Positions 16,710-24,769 are shown, counted from the stretch's first letter. The stretch: 64,000 bases of DNA from Paractinoplanes maris (GCF_023544465.1 NZ_JALPVL010000010.1:1-64000), one strand, 5' to 3'. Translations and numbers: made by a program. The notes: generated from the sequence alone by a model not told the origin.

Positions 16710-18107
16710 ATGGCTGCCCTCACGTTGCACCCCGATCGGCTGTTGCCCGCCGAACCAGGCCTACGATCGATCGCCCGCCGCCTCTACCAGGAGGTCCGCG
16801 AGCTGCCGATCATCAGTCCGCACGGGCACGTGGATCCGCGCCTCATCCTGGACGACACCCCGTTCGTCGACCCGACCTCGCTGTTCATCCAGCCCGACCA
16901 CTACGTGACGCGGCTGCTGCACGCCGGCGGGATCCCGCTGAGCGACCTGGGCGTGGGGGAGGGGCCGCTTCCCGAGACGCGGGCGCGGGAGGCGTGGCGG
17001 CTGTTCTGTGCGAACTGGTCGCTGCTGCGCGGGACCCCCGTACGGTATTGGTTCGAGTCCTCGCTGTCGGAGGTCTTCGGCGTCACCGAGCGGCCGTCGG
17101 CGCACAACGCCGACCAGCTCTACGACGCGATCCACGACAAGCTCGGCCAGGACGGCTTCCGGCCGCGCGCGTTGCTGTCCCGGTTCGACATCGCCTTCCT
17201 GGCCACGACCGACGACCCGGGCGACGACCTGGCCGCGCACCGCGCGCTGCGCGACGACGAGACCATCGCCACCCGGATCGCACCGACGTTCCGCCCCGAT
17301 CGCTACCTCGAGGTGGGCCGCCCCGGCTGGGCCGGCATCGTCAAGGAGCTGGGCGGCGACGTGGGCGACTACGCCGGTTATCTCGCGGCGCTGGAGGAGC
17401 GGCGGCGCTACTTCATCTCGCTCGGCGCGGTGTCGGCCGACCACGGCCACTTCGACGCCGGTACGGAACCTCTGGAACCCGCCGAGGCCGAGCGCCTCTA
17501 CCGTTCCGCGCTCGCCGGGACGGTCACGCCGCGCGAGGCCACCGCCTTCCGCCGGCACATGACCTTCGAGATGGCCCGCATGTCGTGCGACGACGGTCTC
17601 GTGATGACGCTGCACCCGGGCATCTGGCGCAACCATCACCCGGCCACCCTGGCCGCGTTCGGCGCCGACACCGGTCACGACATCCCGGTCGGACTGGAGC
17701 TGACCGCCGCGCTGCGGCCCCTGCTCGAACGGTTCGGCACCCACCCCAACCTGCACCTGGTGCTGTTCACCGTCGACCCCGACGTCTACAGCCGCGAGAT
17801 CGCGCCGCTGGCCGGCTTCTATCCCGCCGTCTACGCCGGGGCGCCGTGGTGGTTCCTCGACAACCCGAGCGAGATCCGGCACTACCAGCACGCGGTCACC
17901 GAGATCGCCGGGTTCAGCCGGATGTCCGGCTTCATCGACGACACCCGCGCGTTCTGCTCGATCCCGGCCCGCCACGACATGTCCCGCCGCCTCGACGCCG
18001 GTTTCCTGGCCAGCCTGGTCGCCGAGCATCGCCTCGACGAGGACGAGGCCCTGGACACGCTGACCGCCCTGGTGGCCACCCAGCCGCGAGAGGTGTTCAA
18101 GCTGTGA
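16710..18107 (+). CDS. uxaC: Glucuronate (uronate) isomerase
   Basis: A 465-residue enzyme of the amidohydrolase-like uronate isomerase family, converting D-glucuronate to D-fructuronate (and D-galacturonate to D-tagaturonate). The N-terminal metal-site block IISPHGHVDPRLILDDTPF is characteristic, with further family segments IQPDHYVTRLLHAGGI, FDIAFLATTDDP, WWFLDNPSEIRHY and GFIDDTRAFCSIPARHD. The length equals that of typical UxaC. I chose ATG 16710 because GATGAGG ends 9 nt upstream; longer starts extend into the operator. The stop overlaps the next gene's GTG (GTGA), so the two first steps of uronate breakdown are coupled. Confidence 0.93.
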   Translation: MAALTLHPDRLLPAEPGLRSIARRLYQEVRELPIISPHGHVDPRLILDDTPFVDPTSLFIQPDHYVTRLLHAGGIPLSDLGVGEGPLPETRAREAWRLFCANWSLLRGTPVRYWFESSLSEVFGVTERPSAHNADQLYDAIHDKLGQDGFRPRALLSRFDIAFLATTDDPGDDLAAHRALRDDETIATRIAPTFRPDRYLEVGRPGWAGIVKELGGDVGDYAGYLAALEERRRYFISLGAVSADHGHFDAGTEPLEPAEAERLYRSALAGTVTPREATAFRRHMTFEMARMSCDDGLVMTLHPGIWRNHHPATLAAFGADTGHDIPVGLELTAALRPLLERFGTHPNLHLVLFTVDPDVYSREIAPLAGFYPAVYAGAPWWFLDNPSEIRHYQHAVTEIAGFSRMSGFIDDTRAFCSIPARHDMSRRLDAGFLASLVAEHRLDEDEALDTLTALVATQPREVFKL

Positions 18108-19336
18108 GGCCGATCCGCGTCGTCCACCTGGGCCTGGGTGGCTTCTTCCGCGCCCATCAGGCCTGGTACACCGGCTTCGACCAGGAATGGGGCATCGCCG
18201 CCTTCACCGGGCGCTCGGCCGCCCTGGCCGAGACCCTGACCCGGCAGGAGGGCCGGTACACCCTGGTCGTCCGCGGTCCGTCGGACGACGACCGGCAGGT
18301 GCTGACGTCGGTGGTGGCCGCTTATCCGGGCAGCGACGCCCCGACGTGGCGTTCGCTGGTCGCCAGCCCGTCGGTCGCGGTCGTGACGATCACGATGACC
18401 GAGGCCGCCTACGCGCCCGAGGGGGTGGTGGCCGACCGTCTCGTCGCCGGGTTGTCCGCGCGGCGGCTGGCCGGTTCCGGCCCGATCGCCGTCGTCTCCT
18501 GCGACAACCTGCCCGGCAACGGCGAGGTCACCGCGCGCGTGGTGCACGAGCTGGCCGCCCGCCTCGACCCCGCGCTCGACGAGTGGATCACCGCGAACGT
18601 CTCCTTCGTGACCACGATGGTCGACCGCATCACCCCCCGGACAACCCCGTCCGACGTACGCGAGGTGAGCGAAGCCGGCGGCTGGCCCGACGCCGCGCCC
18701 GTGATCACCGAGCCCTTCACCGAGTGGATCCTGAGCGGTGACTTCCCGGTCGGCCGGCCGGAGTGGGAGCGGGGCGGTGCCCGCTTCGTCGACGACGTCG
18801 TCCCGCACGAGACGCGCAAACTGCTGCTGCTCAACGGCGGGCATTCCCTCCTCGCGTACGCCGGGAGCGCGCTCGGCCACGAGACGGTGGCCGAGGCCGT
18901 GGCCGACCCGGCCTGCCGCGGATGGCTCGACCAGTGGTGGGACGAGGCCTGCCGGCACGTGCCGCTGCCCGCCGGCGAGCTGACCGACTACCGCGCGGCG
19001 CTGCTCGACCGCTTCGCCAACCCGCGGATCCGCCACACGCTGGCCCAGATCGCCGCCGACGGCTCGCAGAAGCTGCCGATCCGCGTCGTACCCGTCCTGC
19101 GCGGCGAGCGCGCGGCCGGCCGCATGCCGGTCGGGGCGGCCCGCATCCTGGCCGCCTGGATCGACCACCTGCGCGGCGCCGGAGCCCCGGTCGCGGATGC
19201 GGGCGCCACCCCGTACGCGGAGAGGTCGGGCTCGGTCCGGGACGTCCTCGCCCTGCTGGCGCCCGACCTGGCCGACGACGCCGACCTGGTCACCGAGACG
19301 GAAGGACTGCTACGCGGGGCGGAGGTCGGCCGGTAG
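18104..19336 (+). CDS. uxuB: Mannitol dehydrogenase family oxidoreductase (fructuronate reductase)
   Basis: A 410-residue NAD-dependent long-chain polyol dehydrogenase. It has the N-terminal nucleotide-binding motif IRVVHLGLGGFFRAHQAWY, SCDNLPGNGEV, and the family catalytic signature K-x4-N-x2-H as KLLLLNGGH. Next to uronate isomerase the expected reaction is D-fructuronate to D-mannonate (UxuB); tagaturonate reduction (UxaB) is the alternative. The GTG start overlaps the uxaC stop by 4 nt. Its 3' end overlaps convergent larC by 27 nt. The next classical enzyme, mannonate dehydratase, is not in the window. Confidence 0.87.
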   Translation: MRPIRVVHLGLGGFFRAHQAWYTGFDQEWGIAAFTGRSAALAETLTRQEGRYTLVVRGPSDDDRQVLTSVVAAYPGSDAPTWRSLVASPSVAVVTITMTEAAYAPEGVVADRLVAGLSARRLAGSGPIAVVSCDNLPGNGEVTARVVHELAARLDPALDEWITANVSFVTTMVDRITPRTTPSDVREVSEAGGWPDAAPVITEPFTEWILSGDFPVGRPEWERGGARFVDDVVPHETRKLLLLNGGHSLLAYAGSALGHETVAEAVADPACRGWLDQWWDEACRHVPLPAGELTDYRAALLDRFANPRIRHTLAQIAADGSQKLPIRVVPVLRGERAAGRMPVGAARILAAWIDHLRGAGAPVADAGATPYAERSGSVRDVLALLAPDLADDADLVTETEGLLRGAEVGR

Positions 19337-20914
19337 CGCGGCCCCCACGATCAAGCCGGCCCCGGTCGCCGCGGTCAGGGCATCCTGGAGCACGAGCCGT
19401 TCCGGCCTGTCCTGGCGGCGGGCCAGCGCGGCAACGTCCTCGAACTCCGGCATCACCTGCACCACGACGCCGTCCCGGTGCCCGACCTTGACCGCGATGC
19501 GGGTGTCGCCCACGGTGATGTCGGCGAACGCGCGCTCCAGGGCCACTTTCCCGAGCTCGGTGTGCCGGACGCCGAGCGTGCTGGTGTCGCGGAAGACCTG
19601 GTCGCGCAGCGCGGCGGCCAGCGTGGGCGGGCAGAGCACACTGAGCGTGTGCGCCGGCCGGCCCTTCTTCATCATGATCGGCACCAGCCAGGCGTCGGAC
19701 GCGCCCCGGCGCAACAACCCGGCCAGGATCCCCGGCCACAGGCGCGGATCCAGGTCGTCCACGTTCGCTTCGAGCAGCACCGCCGACTCGGAGCGTTTCC
19801 GGGGTACGGCGGGAAAGCCGCCGCCCTCGGCCCGGGAGCTGCCGCCTTCGGCGGGTGAGCCGTTGCCGCCCGCGGCGGGAGAGCCGCCGCCCTCGGCGGG
19901 TGAGCTGCCGCCCTCGGCGGGTGAGCTGCCGCCCTCGGCGGGTGAGCTGCCACCCTCGGCGGGTGAGCTGCCGCCCTCGGCGGGTGAGCTGCCGCCCTCG
20001 GCGGGTGAGCTGCCGCCCTCGGCGGGTGAGCTGCCGCCCTCGGCGGGTGAGCTGCCGCCCTCGGCGGGTGAGCTGCCGCCTTCGGCGGGTGAGCCGCTGC
20101 CGCCCTCGGCGGGTGAGCCGCTACCGCCCTCGGCGGGTGAGCCGCTACCGCCCTCGGCGGGTGAGCCGCTACCGCCCACGGAGGGTGAGCCGCCGCCGCC
20201 CTCGGCGGTGCCGATCAGGACCCGTACGACATTGGCGTGCCCCGCCGGATTCCGGGTGCCCGCGCCGATGCCGACGGTGTCGAGCAGCATCGGCGGCAAC
20301 GCCTCGCAGGCGTGGGCGAAGGTGCGCAGCAGCGCCAGCCCGGTCGGCGTGGCCAGCTCACCGTCACCACCGCCGGACACCCGCCACCCCTTGGCCAGCT
20401 CGGCCACCGCAGGCGCAGGAACCGGCAGCCGCCCGTGCCGGGCCCGCACGCTGCCCGACCCGAGCGCCACCGGCCCGGCCGACACGCCGGAGACGCTCAG
20501 GTCGGCCAGCGCCGCACAGCACCCCACCACGTCGGCGATCGCATCGAGCGCCCCGACCTCGTGGAAGTGCACGTCGTCGGCCGCGATGCCATGCACCCGC
20601 CCCTCAGCCTCGGCCAGCCGCCGGAACACGCCGGTCGCCGTGGCTCCGGCGTCACCGGCCCGGCCGAGCATCTCCCGCACGTCCCGCCACGTCCGATGCG
20701 GCGGATCGTCGGTAAGCGCCTCCACCTCGGCCTTGAGCGCCCGCAGCCCACCCCGCCTGACTTCCCGCGTACTCACCCGCACAGCCCCACCGGACACGGC
20801 ATCCACCGCCGACTGCACCACCGCCAACGAGGCCCCCGCGTCCAGTAGCGCCCCCAGAAGCATGTCCCCGGCTACCCCCGCCGATGCATCGATCCAAACG
20901 TGCCGCCCCGTCAC
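19310..20914 (-). CDS. larC: Nickel-pincer cofactor nickel insertase LarC with long repeat linker
   Basis: A 534-residue protein; LarC inserts nickel into the pincer nucleotide in a CTP-dependent step. The N-terminal part (residues 1-236) has WIDASAGVAGDMLLGALLDAG, DDVHFHEVGALDAIADVVG, HGRLPVPAPAVAEL and GELATPTGLALL. The C-terminal part (about 375-534) has LLEANVDDLDPRLWPGILAGLLRRGASDAWLVPIMMKKGRPAHTL. Between them lies about 135 residues of GGSSPAEGG-type repeats not found in ordinary LarC, which accounts for the unusual length. The insertion falls near the junction of the two parts that in Lactiplantibacillus are joined by a programmed frameshift. Start overlaps larB stop by 4 nt. Confidence 0.9.
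   Translation of the reverse strand: MTGRHVWIDASAGVAGDMLLGALLDAGASLAVVQSAVDAVSGGAVRVSTREVRRGGLRALKAEVEALTDDPPHRTWRDVREMLGRAGDAGATATGVFRRLAEAEGRVHGIAADDVHFHEVGALDAIADVVGCCAALADLSVSGVSAGPVALGSGSVRARHGRLPVPAPAVAELAKGWRVSGGGDGELATPTGLALLRTFAHACEALPPMLLDTVGIGAGTRNPAGHANVVRVLIGTAEGGGGSPSVGGSGSPAEGGSGSPAEGGSGSPAEGGSGSPAEGGSSPAEGGSSPAEGGSSPAEGGSSPAEGGSSPAEGGSSPAEGGSSPAEGGSSPAEGGSSPAEGGGSPAAGGNGSPAEGGSSRAEGGGFPAVPRKRSESAVLLEANVDDLDPRLWPGILAGLLRRGASDAWLVPIMMKKGRPAHTLSVLCPPTLAAALRDQVFRDTSTLGVRHTELGKVALERAFADITVGDTRIAVKVGHRDGVVVQVMPEFEDVAALARRQDRPERLVLQDALTAATGAGLIVGAALPADLRPA
19825..20212 (-). repeat. 21/24-bp tandem repeat array inside larC
   Basis: About 17 in-frame units. The core is 21 bp coding SSPAEGG, nine consecutive copies nearly identical, flanked by 24-bp variants coding GSGSPAEG and by diverged end copies. 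The near-identity of the central copies suggests recent slippage or unequal exchange. Confidence 0.92.
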
Positions 20915-21996
20915 GCGTCGCCCGGCGCTGTGTCGCTGTGGCTCGCTCGAGGATGGTTGCCCCCCGGCGTTGTGTCGCTGTGGATTGCTCGAGGATGGTT
21001 GCCCCCCGGCGTTGTGTCGCTGTGGATTGCTCGAGGATGGTTGCCCCCCGGCGTTGTGTCGCTGTGGATTGCTCGAGGATGGTTGCCCCCCGGCGTTGTG
21101 TCGCTGGGGTTCGGCTGCGGATGGTTGTCCGGCGTTGTGTCGCTGGGGTTCGGCTGCGGATGGTTGTCCGGCGTTGTGTCGCTGGGGTTCGGCTGCGGAC
21201 GGTTGTTGCCCGGCGCTGTGTTGCCGGGGTTTTGCTGCGGATTGTTGTCGCCCGGCTCTGCGGTGCTGTGGCTCGGCGGCGCCGCGATCTGGGCGGCGAG
21301 ATGCCCCGCTCCGTAGCCGTTGTCGATGTTGACCACGGCGACCCCCGGCGCGCAGGCGTTGAGCATCGTGAGCAGCGCGGCCAGCCCTTCGAAAGCCGCG
21401 CCATACCCCACCGAAGTCGGCACCGCGACCACCGGCGCCGAGATCAGCCCCGCCACCACCCCGGGCAGCGCGCCGTCCATCCCCGCCACCACCACGACCG
21501 CCCGAGCCTGCCGCAACATCTCGACATGCGCCAGCACCCGGTGCAGCCCCGCCACACCCACGTCCACGACCAGTTCGGTAGCCCGGCCCAGATACCGCGC
21601 GGTCAGCGCCGCCTCGCGGGCCACCGCCAGGTCGGACGTGCCGGCCGCCACCACGACCACCCGCCCGCCGGTCGGCTCAGGCGGCACCGGCGGCCAAGCC
21701 AGCAGCCCCGCCTCCACATCGTGAAACGCGTCCGGCAGCACCCCGAGCACCGCCGCCGCGTGTTCCTTCCCAGCCCGCGTGAACAGCGTCACCACCTCGG
21801 CCCGCTCCCGCATCGCCGCCGCGATCCCCGCCACCTGCTCCGGCGTCTTGCCCGCGCAGTAGACAGCCTCGGGATAGCCCCGGCGCCGCGCCCGATCCAA
21901 ATCAAGATCCGCGTATGAAGCCAGATCCGGGCCGGCTCCGTCGCCCGCCGGCAAGTCGGGATCAGGCGTCTGCTGGTCCGGTCGGGTGTCGGTCAT
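20911..21996 (-). CDS. larB: Nickel-pincer cofactor biosynthesis protein LarB with repetitive tail
   Basis: A 361-residue protein. LarB carboxylates and hydrolyses nicotinic acid adenine dinucleotide, the first step of nickel-pincer cofactor synthesis. The PurE-like catalytic half is clear: VVVVAAGTSDLAVAREAALTA, VDVGVAGLHRV, VAGMDGALPGVVAGLISAPVVAVPTSVGYGA and NIDNGYGAGHLA, ending about residue 237. Residues 241-361 are a Pro/Asn/Thr/His tail of tandem repeats such as SDTTPGGNHPRAIH, absent from ordinary LarB. Stop overlaps larC start. It follows larE by 8 nt. Confidence 0.9.
   Translation of the reverse strand: MTDTRPDQQTPDPDLPAGDGAGPDLASYADLDLDRARRRGYPEAVYCAGKTPEQVAGIAAAMRERAEVVTLFTRAGKEHAAAVLGVLPDAFHDVEAGLLAWPPVPPEPTGGRVVVVAAGTSDLAVAREAALTARYLGRATELVVDVGVAGLHRVLAHVEMLRQARAVVVVAGMDGALPGVVAGLISAPVVAVPTSVGYGAAFEGLAALLTMLNACAPGVAVVNIDNGYGAGHLAAQIAAPPSHSTAEPGDNNPQQNPGNTAPGNNRPQPNPSDTTPDNHPQPNPSDTTPDNHPQPNPSDTTPGGNHPRAIHSDTTPGGNHPRAIHSDTTPGGNHPRAIHSDTTPGGNHPRASHSDTAPGDA
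20927..21235 (-). repeat. 42/39-bp tandem repeats at the 3' end of larB
   Basis: In-frame units. Four 42-bp units at the 3' end of the gene code close copies of SDTTPGGNHPRAIH, preceded by 39-bp units coding SDTTPDNHPQPNP and shorter diverged relatives. Read on the plus strand, each unit contains GGATGGTTG-type blocks. Confidence 0.88.
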
Positions 21997-22004
21997 CGAG
22001 CGGC

Positions 22005-22874
22005 TCAGCCTTCACTTTCCGTTGGGCCGGGCGTGTCCCCGCCGACGAAAGCGCCCGTGAACGCCCCCGACTGAATCCCTGCCAGATCGAGTGTGACGAA
22101 GCGGAAACCCGCCTCCGTCACGGCCTGGACTACCCGATCACGCAACGGCTCACTCACCGCCCGCACCAGGTCTCCCGCCGGAAGCTCGATCCGCGCCACC
22201 TCGCCGTGATGGCGCACCCGCAGATCACCGAAGCCGAGCCCCCGCAGCGCCGCCTCGGCCCTCTCCACCTGGCTGAGCTTACGAGGGCTGACGATCTGGA
22301 AGTGCGGAATGCGCGACGCCAGGCACGGCGCCGCCGGCTTGTCGGCACACGGCAGCTCGAAGACCCGCGCGATCCGCCGTACGGCCGCCTTGTCCAGCCC
22401 CGCCGCGGCCAACGGACTCAGAACCCGGTGCTCAGCCGCCGCCCGCGCACCCGGCCGATCCAGCCGGCGCACGTCATCGGCGTTCTCCCCGTACGCCACC
22501 GCGTCCAGCCGCTGCGCCACCACCACCTCGGCCCCGATCCGCGTGAACAGCTCGTCCTTGCAGTGGAAGCACCGGTCGGGCCCGTTCGCCCGGTACGCGT
22601 CCCGCTCACCCTCGAACGTCTCGACCTCGACGACCGGCACCCCGATCACCCTCGCCACCTGGTGCGCCGCGCCCCGCTCGTCGGCCGCCAAGCTCGGCGA
22701 CACCCCGAGGATCGCCACCACCCGCCCGGCCCCGAGCGCCCGCTCCGCCAGCGCCAGCAACACGGACGAGTCGACCCCACCCGAATACGCCACCCCCAGC
22801 CGCTCGACCCCGCGCAGTTGCTCCGCCACATGGGCTGTCGCCCGCGCAGCCTCGTCGCTATCCGGTGATGTCAC
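22005..22874 (-). CDS. larE: ATP-dependent sacrificial sulfur transferase LarE
   Basis: A 289-residue PP-loop protein that donates sulfur to the pincer nucleotide precursor. The PP-loop is AYSGGVDSS (residues 29-37). Further family blocks are GPDRCFHCKDELFTRI and PCADKPAAPCLASRIPH. Two cysteines there, 176 and 184 counting from this start, are candidates for the sacrificial donor or for cluster ligands. I prefer the GTG at 22874: the PP-loop then lies 30 residues in, as in known LarE, and the LacI-type site at 22906-22921 falls upstream. GTG codons at 22952-22958, with GAGGAG before them, would add 26-28 residues and couple the gene to the ligase. Confidence 0.85.
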   Translation of the reverse strand: MTSPDSDEAARATAHVAEQLRGVERLGVAYSGGVDSSVLLALAERALGAGRVVAILGVSPSLAADERGAAHQVARVIGVPVVEVETFEGERDAYRANGPDRCFHCKDELFTRIGAEVVVAQRLDAVAYGENADDVRRLDRPGARAAAEHRVLSPLAAAGLDKAAVRRIARVFELPCADKPAAPCLASRIPHFQIVSPRKLSQVERAEAALRGLGFGDLRVRHHGEVARIELPAGDLVRAVSEPLRDRVVQAVTEAGFRFVTLDLAGIQSGAFTGAFVGGDTPGPTESEG

Positions 22875-22905
22875 CCCGCAATTGCACGCCGCCGCCCCCG
22901 CCCGC

Positions 22906-22930
22906 TGGCAAGCGGTTGCCATTTGTTGCG
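22906..22930. promoter_or_regulatory. LacI-type operator in front of larE
   Basis: TGGCAAGCGGTTGCCA (22906-22921) has perfect TGGCAA/TTGCCA arms around a GCGG centre, the standard LacI-family layout with central CG. It continues into TTTGTTGCG, giving GTTGCCATTTGTTGCG (22915-22930), which repeats the half-site pair GTTGCCAGTTGTTGCC at 16628-16643. The same protein could therefore act at both places. Confidence 0.7.
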
Positions 22931-22965
22931 GTGACCGCCAAGTCGGACGCACCACCACCCGCTCC

Positions 22966-24603
22966 TCAGGCGCTCTCCAACAGCTGACGAGCCGCCGCCC
23001 GCCGGAGCTTGCCCGACGGCGTCTTCGGCAACGACCCCGGCGGCAGCACGCGAACCACCGTGGGCCGCGCGTCGACCTCGGCGACCACCCGGCTGGTCAC
23101 CTCGCGGGCGATCTGCGCCGCCGCCGTCTCGTCACCCGCCTGGCGCGACTCGGCCAGCACCGCGAACGACTCCCGTCCCACACCGGCCGGCAGCCGGACG
23201 GCGACCACGTTCCCCTCGCGCACACCCGGAACGGCCCCTGCGGCCCGCTCGATGTCGGTCGGATAGATGTTGCGACCGCCCATGATGATCACGTCCTTGC
23301 GCCGCCCGCACACCACGATCTGCCCGTCAGCCACGTAGCCCTCGTCCCCGATGTCGAGCCAGCCCTCCGCGTCGCCGGCCGGCTCCCACCCGCCCGGCGT
23401 CAGGTAGCCGTCGGTCACCGACTCGCCGCGCAACTGCAGACGCCCCACCTGGCGGTCACCGAGCGGCTTGCCGTCGTCATCGACCACCCGCACCTCGACA
23501 CTCGGAAAGGGCCGGCCCAGCAACGGAATCTCCCGCACCGCCTCCCCGGAAGCGTCAGCCGGCACCGCCCGGTTGTCCCGCTCCAGCGCGACCGCGTCCA
23601 CCCGGTCGAGCATCATCGGGTCGGCCACCCCGGACATCGAGATGACCAGCGTGCTCTCGGCCGCGCCGTAACAGCAGTTGACCGCACCCGGATCGAACCC
23701 GAACCGCGCCGCCACCTCGACGAACGCGCGCATGGTGGCCGGGTCGATCGGCTCCGCCCCGTTGCAGGCCACGCGCAACTTCGACAGGTCGAGCTCCCCC
23801 GGCGACACCCGCGCGAGCACGCGGGTCAGCACGGCCCACGCGAAGTTGGGCGCCGTAGTGATCGTGCCCCCATGGCGGCTCAGCAGCTCGGCCCACAGCA
23901 GCGGCCGCCCCAGGAAGTCGCCCGGCGTCACGCTGACCAGCTCGAGCCCGCTGATCATGGGCAGCGCCAGACACCCGATCATCCCCATGTCGTGGAACAT
24001 CGGCAGCCACGACACCATGACGCCGTCCTCGCCGCAGCCGAGGTGCTCACTCGAGTCGCGCAGGTTGGCGTACAGATTGCGGTGGGTGATGCGCACGGCC
24101 TTGGGCTCGGCCGTCGAGCCGCTGGTGAGCTGCAGCAGAGCCGGCCCGTCCTCATCGGCGTCCACCGGCTCGATCTCCGCCCCGGCGCTGAGATCATCGG
24201 GGGAGAAGTGCCTTATCCCGTACGCGTCGAGGGCGGCCGCCATCTGCTCGAAGGGCGCACCGACCACCACCGACTGCGCATCGATCATCCGCAGCACGCG
24301 CAGAGTGTCGTCGCGCCACACCGCCAGGTCGGTGCGCGGGGTGGGCTGGTGCAACATCGTGATGCTGCCGCCCGCGAGCCACACACCCTGCGCCACCGGG
24401 GCGATCTCGGCCGGCATCCCGGCCAGCACCGCCACCGCCTGACCCGGCCGCAGCCCGCCGGCGACCAGCCCGCCGGCGATGCGCCGGGCCTGCTGATGCA
24501 GCTCCGTCCACGTGCGACGGACGGGCTGCCCGGGCTCGCCGGTCACCATGCCCGTGCGGGCTCGGGCGGCGTTGACGATGACACCTTCGACGAAGCGGCT
24601 CAC
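22966..24603 (-). CDS. Acyl-AMP ligase / acyl-CoA synthetase-like adenylating enzyme
   Basis: About 545 residues of the ANL superfamily, activating a carboxylate as acyl-AMP. Core motifs: LLQLTSGSTAEPKAVRITHRN (AMP/Thr loop), APNFAWAVL, YGAAESTLVIS, GDEGYVADGQIVVCGRRKDVIIMGGRNIYPTDIE, and the C-terminal lysine block LPKTPSGKLRR. SWLPMFHDMGMIG and the general texture are those of fatty acyl-AMP ligases of natural-product pathways, but no carrier protein or synthase lies nearby. The GTG at 24603 (VSRFVEGVIVNAARA) is chosen by alignment to the family N-terminus; it lacks a ribosome binding site. Its stop lies 8 nt before the earliest larE start codon. Confidence 0.8.
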   Translation of the reverse strand: MSRFVEGVIVNAARARTGMVTGEPGQPVRRTWTELHQQARRIAGGLVAGGLRPGQAVAVLAGMPAEIAPVAQGVWLAGGSITMLHQPTPRTDLAVWRDDTLRVLRMIDAQSVVVGAPFEQMAAALDAYGIRHFSPDDLSAGAEIEPVDADEDGPALLQLTSGSTAEPKAVRITHRNLYANLRDSSEHLGCGEDGVMVSWLPMFHDMGMIGCLALPMISGLELVSVTPGDFLGRPLLWAELLSRHGGTITTAPNFAWAVLTRVLARVSPGELDLSKLRVACNGAEPIDPATMRAFVEVAARFGFDPGAVNCCYGAAESTLVISMSGVADPMMLDRVDAVALERDNRAVPADASGEAVREIPLLGRPFPSVEVRVVDDDGKPLGDRQVGRLQLRGESVTDGYLTPGGWEPAGDAEGWLDIGDEGYVADGQIVVCGRRKDVIIMGGRNIYPTDIERAAGAVPGVREGNVVAVRLPAGVGRESFAVLAESRQAGDETAAAQIAREVTSRVVAEVDARPTVVRVLPPGSLPKTPSGKLRRAAARQLLESA

Positions 24604-24655
24604 GCGAAGCACGCTACGCGGAACGCCCCAAGATCGCGGGACTCGCGGTCGGGCC

Positions 24656-24705
24656 TGTGGATAACCACCCGAACGCCTCGGCGGCGTGACGAATGCTGTG
24701 GACAA
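24656..24705. promoter_or_regulatory. Two DnaA-box-like sequences
   Basis: TGTGGATAA (24656-24664) and TGTGGACAA (24697-24705) are the complements of TTATCCACA and TTGTCCACA, both exact DnaA-box types, 41 bp apart in the same orientation in the non-coding gap between the ligase and SDR genes. Two boxes do not make an origin; a DnaA-binding regulatory or titration site is possible. Confidence 0.45.
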
Positions 24706-24769
24706 CCGGCCCGGCCGCGAGCCGGGAAGTGCCATGCTCCACGACATGCCACGACCAACCGTCTCGAGA

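Noticed and set aside
17048..17075. tRNA-like GGTTCGAGTCC
   Set aside because: Lies inside uxaC coding sequence without an acceptor stem or anticodon arm. No tRNA was found anywhere in the window.
24604..24769. Replication origin suggested by DnaA boxes
   Set aside because: Only two boxes, no AT-rich unwinding region, and no dnaA, dnaN or gyrase genes nearby.
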